From Pseudomonadota bacterium (GTDB lineage Bacteria > Pseudomonadota > Alphaproteobacteria > Rhodospirillales > Magnetospirillaceae), in assembly GCA_021847015.1 (NCBI GenBank), contig JAJZVW010000005.1:62001-126000 (forward strand): a stretch of DNA of 64,000 nucleotides. Reading direction: 5' to 3'. Position numbers and translations under genes: made by a program. Shown one piece after another: positions 52,551-61,276 of the stretch (position 1 is the first letter of the stretch; every line of letters starts with the position of its first letter). The notes beneath the pieces are model-generated. The model was not told the origin of the DNA and searched no databases. It saw nothing but the letters and a program-made list of their open reading frames with translations.

Positions 52551-55070
52551 TCAACGCCCTCTGAGGACGGCGAAAGGACTATCGGCCAAGTCGCTGGGGC
52601 GCTTGCGCCGGTCCCGGGGACGTCCGCCGGCCGGCTGGCGGCGGCTGGAGCGGAATCGCGATTCGGGGCCTTGTCCCCGACGCTCGAAGCCGAGCGCGGC
52701 AAGGAGCGCGGCGGCGTCGTCCACCGACAGCCCCAGCAACGAAAGCAGGCCCGGAGTCGCCTGGAATCCGTCCGACCCGCCGCCCGTTTCCCGCGTGTCG
52801 CGGGCGAGACGCCGGGCCTCGGCGGCGAAGCGCTCCAGCATGTCCACTCTCACGGCCGTGTTTCCCAGCACGCGATAGCCCAGCGCCTCGTAGAACGCCG
52901 GGGGCATCTCGGGCTCGGCGGCCACCGTCACCCGTTCGCCGGGGACGCGATCGGCCAACCCGGAAAACGGGACGGAGTGGTGGACGCTCCAAAGCAGGCC
53001 ACGCAGACGTTGCACGGCCGGTTTGAGCAATGCCGGCATGTACACGCTTTCGACGCCGAACCGGACGCCCAGGCGCGCGAGCGTCTTGCGGTCGTCCTCC
53101 GCCAGCGCCCGAATCTGCGCCGCCGCCCTGTGCCGGGGCAGGGACCCCAAGCCTTCGCCCAGTTGATGGACCAGGCCCCGGGCCGCGCCCTTGAGCGGCG
53201 CTTCGCCGGCCGCCATCAGCGGGCGGAAGGCATCGGCGACCGCCGACGCCATCCACCGCGAAATCCGTTTCCCGACCCGGTCCCGCAGGGGCGGTCCCAA
53301 CAGCTCGCTGGCCAGGGGTTCGACCTGGGGCCTCAACACGTCCGCGCCGGGGGCCAGCCGCGCCACCGGTTCGTCCCGCCACAGGATGCGGCCGTCCGAG
53401 GCCAGGGCGAAGGATTGATCCCCATCCGCGGCCAGGGCATCGGCGCGGGCGGCGATTTCGGATTTGAGGGCCCGTCCTCCGGCGGCGAGAATCGCCTTGG
53501 CGGCGTTGGCTCCCTCCGAGGCGTCCGGCTCGAAGCGGAAGCCGACCAGCCGGCCGATATGGTGGCCCTCGACCAGCACCTCGCCGGTTCGCGCCACCGC
53601 CCCCAGCAGGCCGTCGGCATCGCGCATGCGACGCACCAGGACTGCGGTCCGCCGGTCCACGAAGCGCTGGGTCAGGCGCTCGTGGAGGCTGTCCGACAGG
53701 CGATCCTCGATGGCGCGGGTGAGGTCCTGCCAGTGGGCCGGATCCTGCACCCAGTCGCCGCGATGGGACACGTAGGTCCAGGTGCGGACGCTGGCGATGC
53801 GGCCCACCAGCGTGTCGACGTCGCCGTCCACCCGGTCGAGCCGGCGCACATGGTTGGCCAGCCAATCGGTGGGCAGGTGGCCGTCGGGACCGGTCAGGTG
53901 GCGGAAGATTTGCGACAGCAGGCGGGTGTGCGCGTCCGCCATCACCTTGCGGAAATCCGGAATCTGGCAAACGTCCCACAGCAGCCGGACCCGGTCCGGG
54001 TGGCCGGCGCGCGCGCGGATGTCGGGTTCCTTGGCCAACGCCGCCAGCACCATGTGGTCGTCCGCTTCGCGGGCGCGGATCAACCCCGGTGTGGGCGGCG
54101 GACGGTCTAGGCTGGCGAGCAAGGCTTCGATCGAGGTGAAGCGCAGGTCAGAATTGCGCCAGGACAAGGCCGTGAGCGGAGCGAATTGGTGGTTCTCCAC
54201 CGCATCGACGATCTCCGGCGCGATGGCGCCGACGTCGCCCGTGGTGCCGAACGTGCCGTCGTTCATGTGGCGCCCGGCCCGGCCGGCGATCTGGGCGATC
54301 TCGGCGGCGGCGAGATCGCGCGGCGCGCGTCCGTCGAACTTTCTCAGCGCGGCGAAGGCCACATGGTCCACATCCATGTTGAGGCCCATGCCGATCGCGT
54401 CGGTGGCGACGATGTAATCGACCTCGCCGCCCTGGTACAGGCCCACCTGGGCGTTGCGGGTGCGCGGGCTGAGGGCGCCCAGCACCACGGCGGCGCCGCC
54501 CCGCTGCCGGCGGATGAATTCCGCCATGGCGTAGACCTCGGCGGCCGAGAACGCCACCACCGCCGAGCGGGGCGGCAGCCGGGCCAGCTTTCGCGGTCCG
54601 GTGTACGAAAGCTGGGAAAAGCGGGGGCGGGTGACGAATTCGATCGCGGGAACAAGGCGCCGCATCAAGGGTTTTACGGTCTCGGCCCCAAGGAACACCG
54701 TCTCCTCGCCGCCGCGCGCGTGAAGCAGACGGTCGGTGAAGACGTGCCCGCGCTCGGGATCGGCGCACAGTTGGATTTCATCCACCGCCAGGAAGGCCAC
54801 CTGGCGGTCGAGCGGCATGGATTCGGCGGTGCAGATGAAATAGCGGGGATGAGGCGGGAGGATCTTCTCCTCGCCGGTGATCAGCGCCACCGCGCCCGTG
54901 CCCTTGATGCGCGCCACCCGCTCATAGTTCTCGCGGGCGAGCAGCCGAAGCGGGAAGCCGATCATGCCGGTGGCATGGCCCATCATGCGCTCCAGCGCGA
55001 AATGGGTCTTGCCGGTATTGGTGGGACCGAGGACCGCCAGCACGCGGCCCCGGCCGCTGGTGATGATCAT
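52551..55070 (-). CDS. Suv3-like DEAD-like RNA/DNA helicase (SF2)
   Basis: An 839-residue helicase similar to mitochondrial SUV3, found in many alphaproteobacteria. Walker A is VLGPTNTGKTHFAL, the DExD/H box is DEIQL, and motifs IV-VI are VDYIVATDAIGMGLNMDVDHVAF-type (ATDAIGMGLNMDV) and QIAGRAGRH. The C-terminal half has a Suv3-type extension and a basic, Arg-rich tail. The role is probably in RNA turnover. ATG 55070 is preferred; the upstream in-frame extension reaches into a family A repeat. Confidence 0.9.
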   Translation of the reverse strand: MIITSGRGRVLAVLGPTNTGKTHFALERMMGHATGMIGFPLRLLARENYERVARIKGTGAVALITGEEKILPPHPRYFICTAESMPLDRQVAFLAVDEIQLCADPERGHVFTDRLLHARGGEETVFLGAETVKPLMRRLVPAIEFVTRPRFSQLSYTGPRKLARLPPRSAVVAFSAAEVYAMAEFIRRQRGGAAVVLGALSPRTRNAQVGLYQGGEVDYIVATDAIGMGLNMDVDHVAFAALRKFDGRAPRDLAAAEIAQIAGRAGRHMNDGTFGTTGDVGAIAPEIVDAVENHQFAPLTALSWRNSDLRFTSIEALLASLDRPPPTPGLIRAREADDHMVLAALAKEPDIRARAGHPDRVRLLWDVCQIPDFRKVMADAHTRLLSQIFRHLTGPDGHLPTDWLANHVRRLDRVDGDVDTLVGRIASVRTWTYVSHRGDWVQDPAHWQDLTRAIEDRLSDSLHERLTQRFVDRRTAVLVRRMRDADGLLGAVARTGEVLVEGHHIGRLVGFRFEPDASEGANAAKAILAAGGRALKSEIAARADALAADGDQSFALASDGRILWRDEPVARLAPGADVLRPQVEPLASELLGPPLRDRVGKRISRWMASAVADAFRPLMAAGEAPLKGAARGLVHQLGEGLGSLPRHRAAAQIRALAEDDRKTLARLGVRFGVESVYMPALLKPAVQRLRGLLWSVHHSVPFSGLADRVPGERVTVAAEPEMPPAFYEALGYRVLGNTAVRVDMLERFAAEARRLARDTRETGGGSDGFQATPGLLSLLGLSVDDAAALLAALGFERRGQGPESRFRSSRRQPAGGRPRDRRKRPSDLADSPFAVLRGR

Positions 55071-55138
55071 GACGGCGCAAGACTCGGCCTTTGGCCGGCC
55101 GATTGCAAGAACGATCGCGGAAGCGCCAAGGGCGCCGG

Positions 55139-55327
55139 CCCCTGGTGTCGAATCGGCCGATTGCGTCCTCAGCCCGCCTGTCATCCCGATGGAGCGACAG
55201 CGACGATCTTTCGGCCGCTGGCGGCAGCCGTTTTATGTCTGAAAGATCCCTCTCTTCGCTCGGGACGACAGCCTCACTCAGAGGGGCGGTAAGGGTTTGG
55301 CCATCCGAGTTCGGCGCCCCCGGTGTC
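55139..55327. repeat. Family A repeat, diverged, near-perfect 11-bp direct repeats
   Basis: The element spans about 55150-55316. The inner palindrome runs from TGTCATCCC at about 55180 to CGGGACGACA near 55270. The outer ends are degenerate type II, with GTTCGGCGCC at the right. Flanking 11-mers CCCCTGGTGTC (55139-55149) and CCCCCGGTGTC (55317-55327) differ at one base. The right one contains part of the htpG stop. The gap between the helicase and htpG holds nothing else. Confidence 0.72.
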
Positions 55328-57191
55328 AGACTCCCAGGCCCCGAGTCATCACGGCGGCCATGCGGCGGGCGAAGGCGGTCGGGTCGGCCGGGGGCTCCCC
55401 TTCGACGATCCGCGCCTGGTCCAGCAGCAGATGGGCGACGTCTTCGATCTCGGCCCCGGTGCCGCCGCTCTTGACCCGTGCGGCGAGGGCCTTGATCAGC
55501 GGATGGCGGGGGTTGAGTTCGAGGATGCGCGGAAACTCCCGTTCAAGCTGCCGGTGGGCGCGCAGCATCCGCTCCAGGTGGACGCTCATCTGGCCGTCTT
55601 CGCTGACCAGGCAGACCGCCGAGCCGGTGAGCCGCTCCGATGTCCGCACGTCCCGCACCGCTTCGCCCAGGGCCAGCTTGACGGCGGCGATCAGGCTGTC
55701 CACCTCGTCCGCGGGCGCCGCCGGTTCCTCCGCCTCCTTGGCCTCGCCTCCGGCGATCTTGGAAAGGTCCACGCCCCCTTCGGTCACGGCGCGGAACGGC
55801 TTGTCCTTGTGGCTGCCGATGGCGGTCACCCAGAATTCGTCGACCGGGTCGGTCAGCAGCAGCACCTCGACGCCCTTCGCCAGGAAGCCTTCCAGTTGCG
55901 GGCTCTTCTTGAGGGCCGCGATATCGTCGCCGGCGATGTAATAGAAGGCGTCCTGGCCCTCCTTCATGCGGCCCAGGACCTGCTCCAGCGTCGTCCAGCC
56001 CTCGCCGGCGGTGGTGTGGAAGCGGCAGAGGCCCAGAATTTCCTCGCGGCGTTCGAAATCCTCGTAAAGCCCTTCCTTGAGGACGGCGCCGAAGGTCTCC
56101 CAGAAGGCCTCGTAATCGCCGCCTTCCTCGTCGGATTTCCGCTTCAGCTCGGACAGCACGCGTTTGACCAGCCCGGTCTTGATCTTGGCCAGCATGGGGT
56201 TGTGCTGAAGCAACTCGCGGCTGATGTTGAGCGGCAGATCCTGGGAATCGACCACGCCGCGCAGGAAGCGCAGGTAGGGCGGCAGCAGGTCCTCGACCTG
56301 GTCGGTGATGAAGACCCGGTTCACGTACAGCTTGACGTGCTGCTTGCGGTCGGGGTGGAAAATGTCGATCGGCTTCTGGCTGGGGATGAACAGAAGGCCG
56401 GTGTATTCGATGGCGCCTTCGGCCTTGTAATGGATCGTCAGCCAGGGCTCGTCGAAGGCGTGGGCGGCGTGGTGGTAGAACTCCTTGTATTGCTCGGGCG
56501 TGATGTCGGTCTTGGAGCGCGTCCACAGGGCGTTGGCGGAGTTGAGGGTCTCGTCCTTGCCGTCCTCGACCAGGACCACCGGGATGGCGATGTGGTCGGA
56601 GTACCGTTTGACGATCCGCCGGAGCGTGGCAGGGTCCAGGAAATCCTTCGCATCCTCGCGCAGGCGCAAGGTGATCGCGGCGCCGCGAGCGGCGTCGGCC
56701 GCTTCGGAAACGGTGAATTCCCCGTCGCCCTGGGATTCCCATTTCCATCCCGTATCCTCGCCGGCCTTGCGCGACACCACGGTCACCGCGTCGGCCGCCA
56801 TGAAGGCGGAATAGAACCCGACCCCGAACTGGCCGATGACGCTGACGTCGCGCTTGGCGTCCTCGCCCAGCTGGCGCACGAATTCGGCGGTGCCCGAGCG
56901 TGCGATGGTGCCGAGGTTGGCGATCATGTCCTCACGGTTCATGCCGATGCCGTTGTCGGCGATGGTGAGGACGCCCTTGTCCGCGTCGGGAATCAGGCGG
57001 ATGCGGAAATCGGGATCGCCGGCCGTCAGCTCGGGCTGGGTCAGCGCTGCGTAGCGCAAGCGGTCGCAGGCGTCCGAGGCGTTCGAGACCAGCTCGCGCA
57101 GGAAGATCTCCCGGTTGGAATAGAGGGAGTGCACGACGATGTCGAGCAGCTTGGCCACTTCAGCTTGAAACGCGCGTTTCTCTTCGGTCAT
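55326..57191 (-). CDS. htpG: Chaperone HtpG (Hsp90)
   Basis: Hsp90-family ATPase chaperone, 621 residues from ATG 57191 (MTEEKRAFQAEVAKLLDIVVHSLYS). Bergerat motifs are LRELVSNASDACDRLRY, DNGIGM and GQFGVGFYSAFM; the middle domain has LYVNRVFITD and LPLNISRELLQHNP with the catalytic Arg. The C-terminal dimerisation part is present. The stop lies in the direct repeat flanking a family A element. Longer start at 57353 is not supported. Confidence 0.96.
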   Translation of the reverse strand: MTEEKRAFQAEVAKLLDIVVHSLYSNREIFLRELVSNASDACDRLRYAALTQPELTAGDPDFRIRLIPDADKGVLTIADNGIGMNREDMIANLGTIARSGTAEFVRQLGEDAKRDVSVIGQFGVGFYSAFMAADAVTVVSRKAGEDTGWKWESQGDGEFTVSEAADAARGAAITLRLREDAKDFLDPATLRRIVKRYSDHIAIPVVLVEDGKDETLNSANALWTRSKTDITPEQYKEFYHHAAHAFDEPWLTIHYKAEGAIEYTGLLFIPSQKPIDIFHPDRKQHVKLYVNRVFITDQVEDLLPPYLRFLRGVVDSQDLPLNISRELLQHNPMLAKIKTGLVKRVLSELKRKSDEEGGDYEAFWETFGAVLKEGLYEDFERREEILGLCRFHTTAGEGWTTLEQVLGRMKEGQDAFYYIAGDDIAALKKSPQLEGFLAKGVEVLLLTDPVDEFWVTAIGSHKDKPFRAVTEGGVDLSKIAGGEAKEAEEPAAPADEVDSLIAAVKLALGEAVRDVRTSERLTGSAVCLVSEDGQMSVHLERMLRAHRQLEREFPRILELNPRHPLIKALAARVKSGGTGAEIEDVAHLLLDQARIVEGEPPADPTAFARRMAAVMTRGLGV

Positions 57192-57382
57192 GTCGATCCG
57201 GCCTCTTTCAATCGTCCTCAATCGGCGGTGCCTGGCGGGCGCATTCATATGAGGTAACGCCCGGGGGGTTGCAAGCCCGCAACGAGTTCGAAAGAATGGG
57301 AGCGGCGCATCGGAGTCGTCTCCAATGACGCCAAAGATTGTCATCACCGCCATCCGCGGGCGGGATTTGCAGGAGACTCTTT

Positions 57383-57745
57383 ATGCAGCTACCTCTCCAG
57401 GTCACCTTTCACGGCATCGACCATTCGGAAGCCGTCGAGGAGCGCATCCGTGAAAAGGCGTCCAAGCTGGAGCAGTTTTGCGACCGCATCACCAGTTGCC
57501 GGGTGGCGATCGAGGCTCATCACCGCAACTCGTCGAGCCTGCACCACAAGGGGGAGCCTTTCCACATCCGCATCGACCTGACAGTGCCGGGAACGGAGCT
57601 CGTGGTCACCCGCGACCCCAAGGATTCCCATGTCAACGAGGACATCTACATCGCCTTGCGCGACGCCTTCCAGGCCATGGAGCGCCAACTCAAGGAATAC
57701 ACCGCGCGCCAGCGCGGCGATACCAAGGCCCAGGCCCGCGCCTGA
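57383..57745 (+). CDS. hpf: Ribosome hibernation promoting factor (HPF/RaiA short form)
   Basis: A 120-residue factor that binds the decoding site and silences ribosomes in stationary phase. Sequence features are LQVTFHGIDHSEAVEERIREKASKLEQFC and the histidine-rich IEAHHRNSSSLHHKGEPFHIRIDL, and DPKDSHVNEDIYIALRDAF. The C-terminal dimerisation domain of long HPF is absent. ATG 57383 has AGGAG upstream. It is divergent from htpG; ptsN, its usual neighbour, is not here. Confidence 0.92.
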   Translation: MQLPLQVTFHGIDHSEAVEERIREKASKLEQFCDRITSCRVAIEAHHRNSSSLHHKGEPFHIRIDLTVPGTELVVTRDPKDSHVNEDIYIALRDAFQAMERQLKEYTARQRGDTKAQARA

Positions 57746-57753
57746 CGGCGTTC

Positions 57754-57883
57754 GCGGACGCGAGGCCCTAGTGCACCGACCTTCCGAATGTGTCGGTGCA
57801 CAATTCATTGATTTTGTGGGCCGGCTTACCCAGGCGATTGGGAACCAATCGTCTGGGTCGGACCACTGGGGCCTCGCGTCCGC
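57754..57883. repeat. hpf palindrome (probable terminator) split by a family C element
   Basis: The arms GCGGACGCGAGGCC (57754-57767) and GGCCTCGCGTCCGC (57870-57883) are exact complements and begin 8 bp after the hpf stop. Between them is CTAG (57768-57771), the element 57772-57865, and a mutated CTGG (57866-57869). Without the element this would be a 32-bp palindrome with CTAG at its centre, a plausible terminator loop. The element carries hairpin 1 as elsewhere, and a hairpin 2 of a different sequence (CCCAGGCGATTGG/CCAATCGTCTGGG). Confidence 0.9.
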
Positions 57884-58020
57884 CACCGCCCCGGCCGACT
57901 CGGGCTTATCGGAATTTCCGATGGAAGCCCGTTGTCCAGTTGAACTATGCCCTGGGGTGCGCTAGAAGTCCCGCCGTTTCCCCCGGGGTGCCGCCGGCCG
58001 CCCCGCCATCGGATGCGGTC

Positions 58021-58878
58021 ATGAACATAGACCTCGCGCGCACGTTCCTTGAAATCGTCGAGACGGGGAACTTCAACAAAGCCGCCGAACGGCTGAGCGT
58101 CACCCAATCCACCGTCAGCATGCGCATCAAGGCGCTTGAGGACGAATTGGGGCGGCCGCTGTTCGTCCGCTCCAAGGCCGGTACCGAGCTGACGGCCGCC
58201 GGCATGCAGTTCCGGCGCTACGCCACCATGCTGGTGCGGGTGTGGGAACAGGCCCGGCAGGAAATCGCCCTGCCGCCGGGCTTCCATACGGTGCTGAACG
58301 TCGGTGGCCAATTCTCGCTGTGGGACCGCTTGCTGGTGCAGTGGATTCCCTGGATGCGCACCGCGCTGCCCAATGTCGCGCTCAGGGCCGAGGTGGGCCT
58401 GTCGGATGGTCTGATGCGGCAGCTGTCGGAAGGATTGCTGGATGTCGGCGTCATGTATTCGCCGCAAAGCCGGCCCGGGCTGACCATCGAGAAGCTGCTC
58501 GAAGAGCATCTGGTGATGGTGTCTACCCGGCGGCGGACGATTGCGGAATGGGACGACGACTATGTTCTCGTCGATTGGGGGACCGAATTCCGCCAAGCCC
58601 ACGGACAATCCTTTCCCGAGATGAAGACCCCCGCGGTATCCGTGGGTCTGGGCGCGCTCGGCCTTCAGCACATCCTGTCCTACGGCGGCACCGGGTATTT
58701 CCCCATGCGCGCCATCCGTGGCTACCTGGCCGCCGGCCGCCTCTTCGAAGTGACCGGCGCGCCGGATTTCCGCCGCCCCGCGTGGCTGGTCTACGCCCAG
58801 GACGAGACCCGCGAAGACTGGTTCCACACCGCTCTTGACGGTTTGCGCTACGTCGCCTCGCTGGAAAGCGAGGACTGA
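58021..58878 (+). CDS. LysR-family transcriptional regulator
   Basis: A 285-residue regulator. The N-terminal winged helix has LARTFLEIVETGNFNKAAERLSVTQSTVSMRIKALEDELGRPLFVR (given in parts: FLEIVETGNFNKAAERLSVTQ and STVSMRIKALEDELG); the rest is a substrate-binding domain. The effector is unknown. LysR genes usually regulate a divergent neighbour, but here the upstream gap carries only a family C element and hpf. A terminator-like hairpin follows. Confidence 0.9.
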   Translation: MNIDLARTFLEIVETGNFNKAAERLSVTQSTVSMRIKALEDELGRPLFVRSKAGTELTAAGMQFRRYATMLVRVWEQARQEIALPPGFHTVLNVGGQFSLWDRLLVQWIPWMRTALPNVALRAEVGLSDGLMRQLSEGLLDVGVMYSPQSRPGLTIEKLLEEHLVMVSTRRRTIAEWDDDYVLVDWGTEFRQAHGQSFPEMKTPAVSVGLGALGLQHILSYGGTGYFPMRAIRGYLAAGRLFEVTGAPDFRRPAWLVYAQDETREDWFHTALDGLRYVASLESED

Positions 58879-58885
58879 CCGGGCG

Positions 58886-58903
58886 AGCCGGCCTCCTCCG
58901 GCT
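58886..58903 (+). terminator. Terminator-like hairpin after the LysR gene
   Basis: AGCCGG and CCGGCT with a six-base loop lie just after the LysR stop, followed by GCGTTTCCTTTCC. Confidence 0.45.
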
Positions 58904-59042
58904 GCGTTTCCTTTCCTATCCGACGGTCTCGGTCACCTCGCCTTCGGTGGGGCGTCGCGGCCTGTTCCGGGGGCAAGAGGGGAGAGCCGGGAACGGGGGG
59001 CACTGGATTTCGGTTACCACGGCGCGGACGGCTGCAAGCCGG

Positions 59043-59175
59043 CTAGTGGTCCGATCCCGACAAAAGGTTCATGACCTTGAACCTTTTGTCGGGTGAATCG
59101 GCCCACAAAATCAACGAATTGTGCACCGACACATTCAGAAGCTCGGTGCACCTTCCGAATGTGTCGGTGCACTAG
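59043..59175. repeat. Family C element, inverted, with a duplicated first hairpin
   Basis: The element spans 59047-59171, with CTAG at 59043-59046 and 59172-59175. Relative to the copy at 48845 it is inverted: TGGTCCGATCCCGAC begins it, and it ends in two copies of the TGCACCGA hairpin. It lies in the 338-bp gap 58879-59216. The rest of that gap contains the terminator-like hairpin and no gene. Confidence 0.85.
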
Positions 59176-59216
59176 GGCGCGGGCCGCCCGTCGCCAGCGG
59201 TGAAGGGTCGCGAACC

Positions 59217-60038
59217 ATGAGCCGAAGGATCCACGATTACGTGGCGAGGGGCTACAATTCCGGCAGCGAGATCATCGGGCAGAAAAACCGCGAGGTCGTG
59301 TCGTCCATCCGGACGCGCTTTTGGGCCACGGACGATGTGATCCGTGTGATCGACCTCGGCGTCGGCGACGGCGCGTTCCTGGAGATGCTGTCGTCGCTGC
59401 CGCTGCGCCTGGAATTCACCGGCGTGGACATCTCGACAGCAATGCTCGATCTGGCGCACCGCCGCGTCCCGCTGACGCCGGTCGTCGCTTCCGCGGCCGA
59501 GGCGGCCGAGCACGCCCCGGCACAGGCCTTCGACCTCGTCGTCGTCCATTTCATCCTTGCCTATGTGGACCCGGCCAAGGTGCTGGATCAGGCGCGGCGT
59601 CTGCTGGCACCCGGGGGCGTGATTTCCCTGGTCACGTCCACCAACCACGCCGCCATTCCGCTCCGCCGGCAGATCGAGCGGCTGTTCCGCCACAGCCGCA
59701 ATCCGCTGCGCCGCATTACGGCGGCTGCGGTCGACCGAGGCATGGCGCGGTCCCATGTGCCGGAGGATTTCGAAGCCCTGCTGCCGGTGATCCGGGATTG
59801 CGGGCTCAAACTCGCCAACCGCCGCAGCCTGCATTTTCCCGTGGTGCTGCGGGATGCCGCCGACGCGTTCCACCGCTGCATCGAGGAGGGATGGACGGCC
59901 AACGTCCTGCACGCGCCGCCGATCCCCGTCGGGGCGATGGTGCGGCTGGCGCGCCTGGCCCTGAAGCTGTTCGAGTACCCGTACGAATGCGTCCAGGTCA
60001 TCGAGGTCCTTGAACTGGAGGCGGCGGGACGGGGCTAG
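59217..60038 (+). CDS. SAM-dependent class I methyltransferase
   Basis: A 273-residue methyltransferase. Motif I is VIRVIDLGVGDGAFLEML; motif II lies in LEFTGVDISTAML, and DLVVVHFILAYV, LLAPGGVISLVTSTNH follow. The substrate cannot be told; small-molecule or lipid methylation are possible. Its TAG stop at 60036-60038 is inside the CTAG flanking a family C element. The convergent enoyl-CoA hydratase ends in the other CTAG. Confidence 0.8.
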   Translation: MSRRIHDYVARGYNSGSEIIGQKNREVVSSIRTRFWATDDVIRVIDLGVGDGAFLEMLSSLPLRLEFTGVDISTAMLDLAHRRVPLTPVVASAAEAAEHAPAQAFDLVVVHFILAYVDPAKVLDQARRLLAPGGVISLVTSTNHAAIPLRRQIERLFRHSRNPLRRITAAAVDRGMARSHVPEDFEALLPVIRDCGLKLANRRSLHFPVVLRDAADAFHRCIEEGWTANVLHAPPIPVGAMVRLARLALKLFEYPYECVQVIEVLELEAAGRG

Positions 60039-60101
60039 TGGGCCGATTCACCCGACAAAAGGTTCAATCTTTTGAACCTTTTGTCGGGATCGGACCACTA
60101 G
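60035..60101. repeat. Family C short element inserted at convergent stop codons
   Basis: The element is 60039-60097 (59 bp), with only hairpin 2 (CCCGACAAAAGGTTCAA and its complement). CTAG occurs at 60035-60038 and 60098-60101. The first contains the TAG stop of the methyltransferase, and the second contains, on the minus strand, the stop of the enoyl-CoA hydratase. Confidence 0.9.
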
Positions 60102-60874
60102 CGGTTCTTGAACGCGGGCGAGCGCTTGGCCACGAACGCGGCCATGCCTTCCTTCTGATCCTCGGTGGCGAAGGTCGCGTGGAACAGGCGGCGCTCGAAG
60201 CGGATGCCCTGGGACAGGCCGGTCTCGAACGCGGCGTTGACGGCTTCCTTGACCATCATCGCCATCGGGCGGCTCATCTCCGCGATCCGCTGTGCCACTT
60301 TGACCGCTTCGTCGATCAGATCGGCCGCGGGAACGATGCGGCTGACCAGCCCGGCCCGTTCGGCTTCCGCGGCATCCATCATGCGGCCGGTAAGGCACAT
60401 CTCCATCGCCTTGGCCTTGCCGACGGCGCGGGTCAGGCGCTGGGTCCCGCCGGCGCCCGGCATGGTGCCGATGGTGATTTCCGGCTGGCCGAAGCGGGCG
60501 GTGTCGGCGGCGAGGATGAAATCGCACATCATCGCCATCTCGCACCCGCCGCCCAGCGCATAGCCGGCGACCGCGGCGATGATCGGTTTGCGGCACCGCG
60601 TGATGCGCTCCCAGCCATTGGTGATGAAATCCTCGATATAGGCGTCCATGTACGTCTTGGACGCCATTTCCCGGATGTCGGCTCCTGCGGCGAAGGCCTT
60701 GTCCGAGCCGGTCAGCACCACCGCGCCGATCTCGGAATCCGCCTCGAAGGTGTCGAGCGCCCGGGCCAGCTCGCTCACCAGCACGGCATTGAGGGCGTTC
60801 AGCGCCTTGGGACGGTTGAAGGTGATCAGGCCGACACGGCCGCGAACGTCGACGGCGATGGCTTCGTACGGCAT
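60098..60874 (-). CDS. Enoyl-CoA hydratase/isomerase (crotonase)
   Basis: A 258-residue short-chain enoyl-CoA hydratase, EC 4.2.1.17 type, hydrating 2-enoyl-CoA in beta-oxidation or PHA cycling. The oxyanion-hole segments are [11 protein letters not shown] and [17 protein letters not shown]; catalytic glutamates are E in GGGCE and in [16 protein letters not shown]. The neighbouring 119-residue gene is on the same strand. Its last codons and TAG stop lie in the CTAG of a family C element. Confidence 0.92.
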   Translation of the reverse strand: MPYEAIAVDVRGRVGLITFNRPKALNALNAVLVSELARALDTFEADSEIGAVVLTGSDKAFAAGADIREMASKTYMDAYIEDFITNGWERITRCRKPIIAAVAGYALGGGCEMAMMCDFILAADTARFGQPEITIGTMPGAGGTQRLTRAVGKAKAMEMCLTGRMMDAAEAERAGLVSRIVPAADLIDEAVKVAQRIAEMSRPMAMMVKEAVNAAFETGLSQGIRFERRLFHATFATEDQKEGMAAFVAKRSPAFKNR

Positions 60875-60899
60875 GTCCTGTCCTTCCCTGGAAGGTGGG

Positions 60900-61259
60900 T
60901 CATTCCGGTGAAATGGTGAAGTGGACTACCAGCTTCCGGTCCTCCACCGACGAGTCCAGACGCAGTACCTCGGCTTCCCGGCGGAAGCGGGTGTCGCTCT
61001 CGCGCGTCCAGCCGAGCTGGGGAAGCGTCGAGGCATAGAAGGCCAGCATCGTGCGTTCGCCGACCGTGCCCTTGGCGTAGGCCTCGACGATCCGTCCCGA
61101 CGGCGTGTCGAAGGATAGGCTGGAATCGGGGACCTCGGTGAGGCCCGGGGCGAGGGGAAGGTCCTCGCAAGCCGAGAGGAATCCCTCCGCCCGGGCCTGG
61201 TTGAACGGTCCGGCGGCAAGGAGGGCGAGGGCCAACAGGAAGGCGCGACATCTCCGCAT
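60900..61259 (-). CDS. Small exported protein of unknown function
   Basis: A 119-residue protein with signal peptide (about 1-25, cleaved after QARAEG). The mature domain has [26 protein letters not shown], and one cysteine ([11 protein letters not shown]). I do not recognise a named family. It precedes the hydratase by 25 bp on the same strand and so probably shares its transcript. Confidence 0.7.
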   Translation of the reverse strand: MRRCRAFLLALALLAAGPFNQARAEGFLSACEDLPLAPGLTEVPDSSLSFDTPSGRIVEAYAKGTVGERTMLAFYASTLPQLGWTRESDTRFRREAEVLRLDSSVEDRKLVVHFTISPE

Positions 61260-61276
61260 GGGTCAACGCTATACCA

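Noticed and set aside
55323-57257. 644-residue plus-strand frame opposite htpG
   Set aside because: Antisense shadow of htpG.
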